From the NCBI GenBank assembly GCA_948470475.1, contig OX419337.1, forward strand, positions 22,729,932-22,793,931: 64,000 nucleotides of DNA, in the 5' to 3' direction. Position 1 is the stretch's first letter, and each line of letters opens with the position of its first letter. Both the position numbers and the translations under genes were made by a program. The notes beneath the pieces are model-generated. The model worked only from the letters and a program-made list of their open reading frames with translations, was not told where the DNA came from and ran no database searches. This stretch comes from Galaxea fascicularis (taxonomy: Eukaryota > Cnidaria > Anthozoa > Scleractinia > Euphylliidae). Positions 50,601 through 61,000 of the stretch are shown here, one piece after another.

Positions 50601-53600
50601 ATAGGCGATTTTCTCGGTTAATATAAGAGCTCTAGCGTTGTAACTTGGACTACATGTTTATCTCATTGCCTTCTTTATAGCCAGCAAGAAAAATCCACCA
50701 AACTCCTCATTTTGAAACAGAAATTATCAGATCAATATTGAAACAATGGTATTTGAATTTTGCTCGATTTTGCCCATTGACCAATTTCTATTGTTTCAAT
50801 AATCATAGGCGATTTTCTCGGTTAATATAAGAGCTCTAGCGTTGTAACTTGGACTATATGTTTATCTCATTGCCTTCTTTATAGCCAGCAAGAAAAATCT
50901 ACCAAAATCCTCATTTCAGAAATTACCAGATCAATATTGAAACAATGGTATTTGAATTTTGCTCGATTTTGCCCATTGACCAATTTCTATTGTTTTAATG
51001 ATCATAGGCGATTTTCTCGGTTAATATAAGAGCTCTAGCGTTGTAACTTGGACTACATGTTTATCTCATTGCCTTCTTTATAGCCAGCAAGAAAAATCTA
51101 CCAAAATCCTCATTTTCAAAATAGAAATTACCAGATCAATATTGAAACAATGGTATTTGAATTTTGCTCGATTTTGCCCATTGACCAATTTCTATTGTTT
51201 CAATAATCATAGGCGATTTTCTCGGTTAATATAAGAGCTCTAGCGTTGTAACTTGGACTACATGTTTATCTCATTGCCTTCTTTATAGCCAGCAAGAAAA
51301 ATCCACCAAAATCCTCATTTTCAAACAGAAATTACCAGATCAATATTGAAACAATGGTATTTGAATTTTGCTCGATTTTGCCCATTGACCAATTTCTATT
51401 GTTTCAATGATCATAGGCGATTTTCTCGGTTAATATAAGCGCTCTAGCGTTGTAACTTGGACTATATGTTTATCTCATTGCCTTCTTTATAGCCAGCAAG
51501 AAAAATCCACCAAAATCCTTATTTTCAAACAGAAATTACCAGATCAATATTGAAACAATGGTATTTGAATTTTGCTCGATTTTGCCCATTGACCAATTTC
51601 TATTGTTTCAATAATCATAGGCGATTTTCTCGGTTAATATAAGAGCTCTAGCGTTGTAACTTGGACTACATGTTTATCTCATTGCCTTCTTTATGGCCAG
51701 CAAGAAAAATCGACCAAAATCCTCATTTTCAAACAGAAATTATCAGATCAATATTGAAACAATGGTATTTGAATTTTGCTCGATTTTGCCCATTGACCAA
51801 TTTCTATTGTTTCAATAATCATAGGCGATTTTCTCGGTTAATATAAGAGCTCTAGCGTTGTAACCTGGACTACATGTTTATCTTATTGCCTTCTTTATAG
51901 CCGGCAAGAAAAATCTACCAAAATCCTTATTTTCAAACAGAAATTACCAGATCAATAGTGAAACAATGGTATTTGAATTTTGCTCGATTTTGCCCATTGA
52001 CCAATTTCTATTGTTTAAATAATCATAGGCGATTTTCTCGGTTAATATAAGAGCTCTAGCGTTGTAACTTGGACTACATGTTTATCTCATTGCCTTCTTT
52101 ATAGCCAGCAAAAAAATCCACCAAAATCCTCATTTTCAAACAGAAATTATCAGATCAATATTGAAACAATGGTATTTGAATTTTGCTCGATTTTGCCCAT
52201 TGACCAATTTCTATTGTTTCAATGATCATAGGCGATTTTCTCGGTTAATATAAGAGCTCTAGCGTTGTAACTTGGACTACATGTTTATCTTATTGCCTTC
52301 TTTATAGCCAGCAAGAAAAATCTACCAAAATGTTTATTTTCAAACAGAAATTACCAGATCAATATTGAAACAATGGTATTTGAATTTTGCTCGATTTTGC
52401 CCATTGACCAATTTCTATTGTTTCAATAATCATAGGCGATTTTCTCGGTTAATATAAGAGCTCTAGCGTTGTAACTTGGACTACATGTTTATCTCATTGC
52501 CTTCTTTATAGCCAGCAAGAAAAATCTACCAAAATCCTCATTTCAGAAATTACCAGATCAATATTGAAACAATGGTATTTGAATTTTGCTCGATTTTGCC
52601 CATTGACCAATTTCTATTGTTTCAATGATCATAGGCGATTTTCTCGGTTAATATAAGAGCTCTAGCGTTGTAACTTGGACTACATGTTTATCTCATTGCC
52701 TTCTTTATAGCCAGCAAGAAAAATCTACCAAAATCCTTATTTTCAAACAGAAATTACCAGATCAATAGTGAAACAATGGTATTTGAATTTTGCTCGATTT
52801 TGCCCATTGACCAATTTCTATTGTTTAAATAATCATAGGCGATTTTCTCGGTTAATATAAGAGCTCTAGCGTTGTAACTTGGACTACATGTTTATCTCAT
52901 TGCCTTCTTTATAGCCAGCAAAAAAATCCACCAAAATCCTCATTTTCAAACAGAAATTATCAGATCAATATTGAAACAATGGTATTTGAATTTTGCTCGA
53001 TTTTGCCCATTGACCAATTTCTATTGTTTCAATGATCATAGGCGATTTTCTCGGTTAATATAAGAGCTCTAGCGTTGTAACTTGGACTCCATGTTTATCT
53101 CATTGCCTTCTTTATAGCCAGCAAGAAAAATCTACCAAAATCCTTATTTTCAAACAAAAATTACCAGATCAATATTGAAACAATGGTATTTGAATTTTGC
53201 TCGATTTTGCCCATTGACCAATTTCTATTGTTTCAATAATCATAGGCGATTTTCTCGGTTAATATAAGAGCTCTAGCGTTGTAACTTGGACTACATGTTT
53301 ATCTCATTGCCTTCTTTATAGCCAGCAAGAAAAATCTACCAAAATCCTCATTTCAGAAATTACCAGATCAATATTGAAACAATGGTATTTGAATTTTGCT
53401 CGATTTTGCCCATTGACCAATTTCTATTGTTTCAATGATCATAGGCGATTTTCTCGGTTAATATAAGAGTCTAGCGTTGTAACCTGGACTACATGTTTAT
53501 CTCATTGCCTTCTTTATAGCCAGCAAGAAAAATCTACCAAAATCCTCATTTTCAAACAGAAATTACCAGATCAATATTGAAACAATGGTATTTGAATTTT

Positions 53601-56040
53601 GCTCGATTTTGCCCATTGACCAATTTCTATTGTTTCAATGATCATAGGCGATTTTCTCGGTTAATATAAGAGCTCTAGCGTTGTAACTTGGACTACATGT
53701 TTATCTCATTGCCTTCTTTATAGCCAGCAAGAAAAATCTACCAAAATTTTCATTTTCAAACAGAAATTACCAGATCAATGTTGAAACAATGGTATTTGAA
53801 TATTGCTCGATTTTGCCCATTGACCAATTTCTATTGTTTCAATAATCATAGGCGATTTTCTCGGTTAATATAAGAGCTCTAGCGTTGTAACTTGGACTAC
53901 ATGTTTATCTCATTGCCTTCTTTATACCCAGCAAGAAAAATCCACCAAACTCCTCATTTTCAAACAGAAATTATCAGATCAATATTGAAACAATGGTATT
54001 TGAATTTTGCTCGATTTTGCCCATTGACCAATTTCTATTGTTTCAATAATCATAGGCGATTTTCTCGGTTAATATAAGAGCTCTAGCGTTGTAACTTGGA
54101 CTACATGTTTATCTCATTGCCTTCTTTATAGCCAGCAAGAAAAATCTACCAAAATCCTCATTTCAGAAATTACCAGATCAATATTGAAACAATGGTATTT
54201 GAATTTTGCTCGATTTTGCCCATTGACCAATTTCTATTGTTTCAATGATCATAGGCGATTTTCTCGGTTAATATAAGAGCTCTAGCGTTGTAACTTGGAC
54301 TACATGTTTATCTCATTGCCTTCTTTATAGCCAGCAAGAAAAATCTACCAAAATTTTCATTTTCAAACAGAAATTACCAGATCAATATTGAAACAATGGT
54401 ATTTGAATTTTGCTCGATTTTGCCCATTGACCAATTTCTATTGTTTCAATAATCATAGGCGATTTTCTCGGTTAATATAAGAGCTCTAGCGTTGTAACTT
54501 GGACTACATGTTTATCTCATTGCCTTCTTTATAGCCAGCAAGAAAAATCTACCAAAATCCTCATTTTCAAACAGAAATTACCAGATCAATATTGAAACAA
54601 TGGTATTTGAATTTTGCTCGATTTTGCCCATTGACCAATTTCTATTGTTTCAATAATCATAGGCGATTTTCTCGGTTAATATAAGAGCTCTAGCGTTGTA
54701 ACTTGGACTACATGTTTATCTCATTGCCTTCTTTATAGCCAGCAAGAAAAATCTACCAAAATCCTCATTTTCAAACAGAAATTACCAGATCAATATTGAA
54801 ACAATGGTATTTGAATTTTGCTCGATTTTGCCCATTGACCAATTTCTATTGTTTCAATAATCATAGGCAATTTTCTCGGTTAATATAAGAGCTCTAGCGT
54901 TGTAACTTGGACTACATGTTTATCTCATTGCCTTCTTTATAGCCAGCAAGAAAAATCTACCAAAATCCTCATTTTCAAACAGAAATTACCAGATCAATAT
55001 TGAAACAATGGTATTTGAATTTTGCTCGATTTTGCCCATTGACCAATTTCTATTGTTTCAATAATCATAGGCGATTTTCTCGGTTAATATAAGAGCTCTA
55101 GCGTTGTAACTTGGACTACATGTTTATCTCATTGCCTTCTTTATAGCCAGCAAGAACAATCCACCAAAATCTTCATTTTCAAACAGAAATTATCAGATCA
55201 ATATTGAAACAATGGTATTTGAATTTTGCTCGATTTTGCCCACTGACCAATTTCTATTGTTTCAATAATCATAGGCGATTTTCTCGGTTAATATAAGAGC
55301 TCTAGCATTGTAACCTGGACTACATGTTTATCTTATTGCCTTCTTTACAGCCAGCAAGAAAAATCTACCAAAATCCTCATTTTCAAACAGAAATTACCAG
55401 ATCAATATTGAAACAATGGTATTTGAATTTTGCTCGATTTTGCCCATTGACCAATTTCTATTTTTTCAATAATCATAGGCGATTTTCTCGGTTAATATAA
55501 GAGCTCTAGCGTTGTAACTTGGACTACATGTTTATCTCATTGCCTTCTTTATAGCCAGCAAGAAAAATCTACCAAAATCCTCATTTTCAAACAGAAATTA
55601 CCAGATCAATATTGAAACAATGGTATTTGAATTTTGCTCGATTTTGCCCATTGACCAATTTCTATTTTTTCAATAATCATAGGCGATTTTCTCGGTTAAT
55701 ATAAGAGCTCTAGCGTTGTAACTTGGACTACATGTTTATCTCATTGCCTTCTTTATAGCCAGCAAGAAAAATCTACCAAAATCCTCATTTTCAAACAGAA
55801 ATTACCAGATCAATATTGAAACAATGGTATTTGAATTTTGCTCGATTTTGCCCATTGACCAATTTCTATTGTTTCAATAATCATAGGCAATTTTCTCGGT
55901 TAATATAAGAGCTCTAGCGTTGTAACTTGGACTACATGTTTATCTCATTGCCTTCTTTATAGCCAGCAAGAAAAATCTACCAAAATCCTCATTTTCAAAC
56001 AGAAATTACCAGATCAATATTGAATCAATGGTATTTGAAT

Positions 56041-59000
56041 TTTGCTCGATTTTCCGCACTGACCAATTTCTATTGTTTCAATAAACATAGGCGATTTTCT
56101 CGGTTAATATAAGAGCTCTAGCGTTGTAACTTGGACTACATGTTTATCTCATTGCCTTCTTTATAGCCAGCAAGAAAAATCCACCAAAATTCTCATTTTC
56201 AAACAGAGATTACCAGATCAATATTGAAACAATGGTATTTGAATTTTGCTCGATTTTGCCCATTGACCAATTTCTATTGTTTCAATAATCATAGGCGATT
56301 TTCTCGGTTATTATAAGAGCTCTAGCGTTGTAACTTGGACTACATGTTTATCTCATTGCCTTCTTTATAGCCAGCAAGAAAAATCCACCAAAATCCTCAT
56401 TTTGAAACAGAAATTATCAGATCAATATTGAAACAATGGTATTTGAATTTTACTCGATTTTGCCCACTGACCAATTTCTATTGTTTCAATAATCATAGGC
56501 GATTTTCTCGGTTAATATAAGAGCTCTAGCGTTGTAACTTGGACTACATGTTTATCTTATTGCCTTCTTTATAGCCAGCAAGAAAAGTCTTCCAAAATCC
56601 TCATTTTTAAACAGATATTATCAGATCAATATTGAAACAATGGTATTTGAATTTTGCTCGATTTTGCCCACTGAACAATTTCTATTGTTTCAATAAACAT
56701 AGGCGATTTTCTCGGTTAATATAAGAGCTCTAGCGTTGTAACTTGGACTACATGTTTATCTCATTGCCTTCTTTATAGCCAGCAAGAAAAATCTACCAAA
56801 ATCCTCATTTTCAAACAGAAATTACCAGATCAATATTGAAACAATGGTATTTGAATTTTGCTCGATTTTGCCCATTGACCAATTTCTATTGTTTCAATAA
56901 TCATAGGCGATTTTCTCGGTTAATATAAGAGCTCTAGCGTTGTAACTTGGACTACATGTTTATCTCATTGCCTTCTTTATAGCCAGCAAGAAAAATCCAC
57001 CAAAATCCTCATTTTCAAACAGAAATTATCAGATCAATATTGAAACAATGGTATTTGAATTTTGCTCGATTTTCCGCACTGACCAATTTCTATTGTTTCA
57101 ATAAACATAGGCGATTTTCTCGGTTAATATAAGAGCTCTAGCGTTGTAACTTGGACTACATGTTTATCTCATTGCCTTCTTTATAGCCAGCAACAAAAAT
57201 CTACCAAAATTCTCATTTTCAAACAGAGATTACCAGATCAATATTGAAACAATGGTATTTGAATTTTGCTCGATTTTGCCCATTGACCAATTTCTATTGT
57301 TTCAATAATCATAGGCGATTTTCTCGGTTAATATAAGAGCTCTAGCGTTGTAACTTGGACTACATGTTTATCTCATTGCCTTCTTTATAGCCCGCAAGAA
57401 AAATCTACCAAAATCCTCATTTTCAAACAGAAATTACCAGATCAATATTGAAACAATGGTATTTGAATTATGCTCGATTTTGCCCACTGACCAATTTCTA
57501 TTGTTTCAATAATCATAGGCGATTTTCTCGGTTAATATAAGAGCTCTAGCATAGTAACCTGGACTACATGTTTATCTTATTGCCTTCTTTACAGCCAGCA
57601 AGAAAAATCTACCAAAATCCTCATTTTCAAACAGAAATTACCAGATCAATATTGAAACAATGGTATTTGAATTTTGCTCGATTTTGCCCATTGACCAATT
57701 TCTATTTTTTCAATAATCATAGGCGATTTTCTCGGTTAATATAAGACCTCTAGCGTTGTAACTTGGACTACATGTTTATCTCATTGCCTTCTTTATAGCC
57801 AGCAAGAAAAATCCACCAAAATCCTCATTTTCAAACAGAAATTACCAGATCAATATTGAAACAATGGTATTTGAATTTTGGTCGATTTTGCCCATTGACC
57901 AATTTCTATTGTTTCAATAATCATAGGCGATTTTCTCGGTTAATATAAGAGCTCTAGCGTTGTAACTTAGACTACATGTTTATCTCATTGCCTTCTTTAT
58001 AGCCAGCAAGAAAAATCTACCAAAATCCTCATTTTCAAACAGAAATTACCAGATCAATATTGAAACAATGGTATTTGAATTTTGCTCGATTTTGCCCATT
58101 GACCAATTTCTATTGTTTCAATAATCATAGGCGATTTTCTCGGTTAATATAAGAGCTCTAGCGTTGTAACTTGGACTACATGTTTATCTCATTGCCTTCT
58201 TTATAGCCAGCAAGAAAAATCCACCAAAATCTTCATTTTCAAACAGAAATTATCAGATCAATATTGAAACAATGGTATTTGAATTTTGCTCGATTTTCCG
58301 CACTGACAAATTTCTATTGTTTCAATAATCATAGGCGATTTTCTCGGTTAATATAAGAGCTCTAGCGTTGTAACTTGGACTACATGTTTATCTCATTGCC
58401 TTCTTTATAGCCAGCAAGAAAAATCCACCAAAATTCTCATTTTCAAACAGAGATTACCAGATCAATATTGAAACAATGGTATTTGAATTTTGCTCGATTT
58501 TGCCCATTGACCAATTTCTATTGTTTCAATAATCATAGGCGATTTTCTCGGTTAATATAAGAGCTCTAGCGTTGTAACTTGGACTACATGTTTATCTCAT
58601 TGCCTTCTTTATAGCCAGCAAGAAAAATCTTCCAAAATCCTCATTTTTAAACAGAAATTATCAGATCAATATTGAAACAATGGTATTTGAATTTTGCTCG
58701 ATTTTGCCCACTGAATAATTTCTATTGTTTCAATAAACATAGGCGATTTTCTCGGTTAATATAAGAGCTCTAGCGTTGTAACTTGGACTACATGTTTATC
58801 TCATTGCCTTCTTTATAGCCAGCAAGAAAAATCTACCAAAATCCTCATTTTCAAATAAAAATTACCAGATCAATATTGAAACAATGGTATTTGAATTTTG
58901 CTCGATTTTGCCCATTGACCAATTTCTATTGTTTCAATAATCATAGGCGATTTTCTCGGTTAATATAAGAGCTCTAGCGTTGTAACTTGGACTACATGTT

Positions 59001-61000
59001 TATCTCATTGCCTTCTTTATAGCCAGCACGAAAAATCTACCAAAATCCTCATTTTCAAACAGAAATTATCAGATCAATATTGAAACAATGGTATTTGAAT
59101 TTTGCTCGATTTTGCCCACTGACCAATTTCTATTGTTTCAATAATCATAGGCGATTTTCTCGGTTAATATAAGAGCTCTAGCGTTGTAACTTGGACTACA
59201 TGTTTATCTTATTGCCTTCTTTATAGCCAGCAAGAAAAATCTACCAAAATCCTCATTTTTAAACAGATATTATCAGATCAATATTGAAACAATGGTATTT
59301 GAATTTTGCTCGATTTTGCCCACTGACCAATTTCTATTGTTTCAATAAACATAGGCGATTTTCTCGGTTAATATAAGAGCTCTAGCGTTGTAACTTGGAC
59401 TAGATGTTTATCTCATTGCCTTCTTTATAGCCAGCAAGAAAAATCTATCAAAATCCTCATTTTCAAACAGAAATTACCAGATCAATATTGAAACAATGGT
59501 ATTTGAATTTTGCTCGATTTTGCCATTGACCAATTTCTATTGTTTCAATAATCATAGGCGATTTTCTCGGTTAATATAAGAGCTCTAGCGTTGTAACTTG
59601 GACTACATGTTTATCTGATTGCCTTCTTTATAGCCAGCAAGAAAAATCTTCCAAAATCCTCATTTTTAAACAGATATTATCAGATCAATATTGAAACAAT
59701 GGTATTTGAATTTTGCTCGATTTTGCCCACTGAATAATTTCTATTGTTTTAATAAACATAGGCGATTTTCTCGGTTAATATAAGAGCTCTAGCGTTGTAA
59801 CTTGGACTACATGTTTATCTCATTGCCTTCTTTATAGCCAGCAACAAAAATCTACCAAAATCCTCATTTTGAAACAGAAATTACCAGATCAATATTGAAA
59901 CAATGGTATTTGAATTTTGCTCGATTTTACCCATCGACCAATTTCTATTGTTTCAATAATCATAGGCGATTTTCTCGGTTAATATAAGAGCTCTAGCGTT
60001 GTAACTTGGACTACATGTTTATCTCATTGCCTTCTTTATAGCCAGCAAGAAAAATCCACCAAAATCCTCATTTTCAAACAGAAATTATCAGATCAATATT
60101 GAAACAATGGTATTTGAATTTTGCTCGATTTTGCCCACTGACCAATTTCTATTGTTTCAATAATCATAGGCGATTTTCTCGGTTAATATAAGAGCTCTAG
60201 CGTTGTAACTTGGACTACATGTTTATCTTATTGCCTTCTTTATAGCCAGCAAGAAAAATCTACCAAAATCCTCATTTTTAAACAGATATTATCAGATCAA
60301 TATTGAAACAATGGTATTTGAATTTTGCTCGATTTTGCCCACTGACCAATTTCTATTGTTTCAATAAACATAGGCGATTTTCTCGGTTAATATAAGAGCT
60401 CTAGCGTTGTAACTTGGACTACATGTTTATCTCATTGCCTTCTTTATAGCCAGCAAGAAAAATCTACCAAAATCCTCATTTTCAAACAGAAATTACCAGA
60501 TTAATATTGAAACAATGGTATTTGAATTTTGCTCGATTTTGCCCATTGACCAATTTCTATTGTTTCAATAATCATAGGCGATTTTCTCGGTTAATATAAG
60601 AGCTCTAGCGTTGTAACTTGGACTACATGTTTATCTCATTGCCTTCTTTATAGCCAGCAAGAAAAATCCACCAAAATCCTCATTTTCAAACAGAAATTAT
60701 CAGATCAATATTGAAACAATGGTATTTGAATTTTGCTCGATTTTGCCCACTGACCAATTTCTATTGTTTCAATAATCATAGGCGATTTTCTCGGTTAATA
60801 TAAGAGCTCTAGCGTTGTAACTTGGACTACATGTTTATCTTATTGCCTTCTTTATAGCCAGCAAGAAACATCTACCAAAATCCTCATTTTTAAACAGATA
60901 TTATCAGATCAATATTGAAACAATGGTATTTGAATTTTGCTCGATTTTGCCCACTGACCAATTTCTATTGTTTCAATAAACATAGGCGATTTTCTCGGTT
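56041..61000 (+). repeat. Higher-order offsets of 1020, 1224 and 612 bp
   Basis: The TTTTCCGCACTGAC variant occurs near 56050, 57070 and 58294 (five- and six-unit spacing). The AAACAGATATTATC variant at 59261, 60280 and 60892 gives 1019 (five units minus a one-base deletion near 59523) and 612. Short-range duplications dominate this end. Confidence 0.75.

Noticed and set aside
6280..54077. About 21 open frames of 61 codons spaced through the satellite
   Set aside because: They are one frame of the satellite monomer opened by mutation of a single TAG; most start at a TTG and have no gene context, and the majority of monomers keep the stop.
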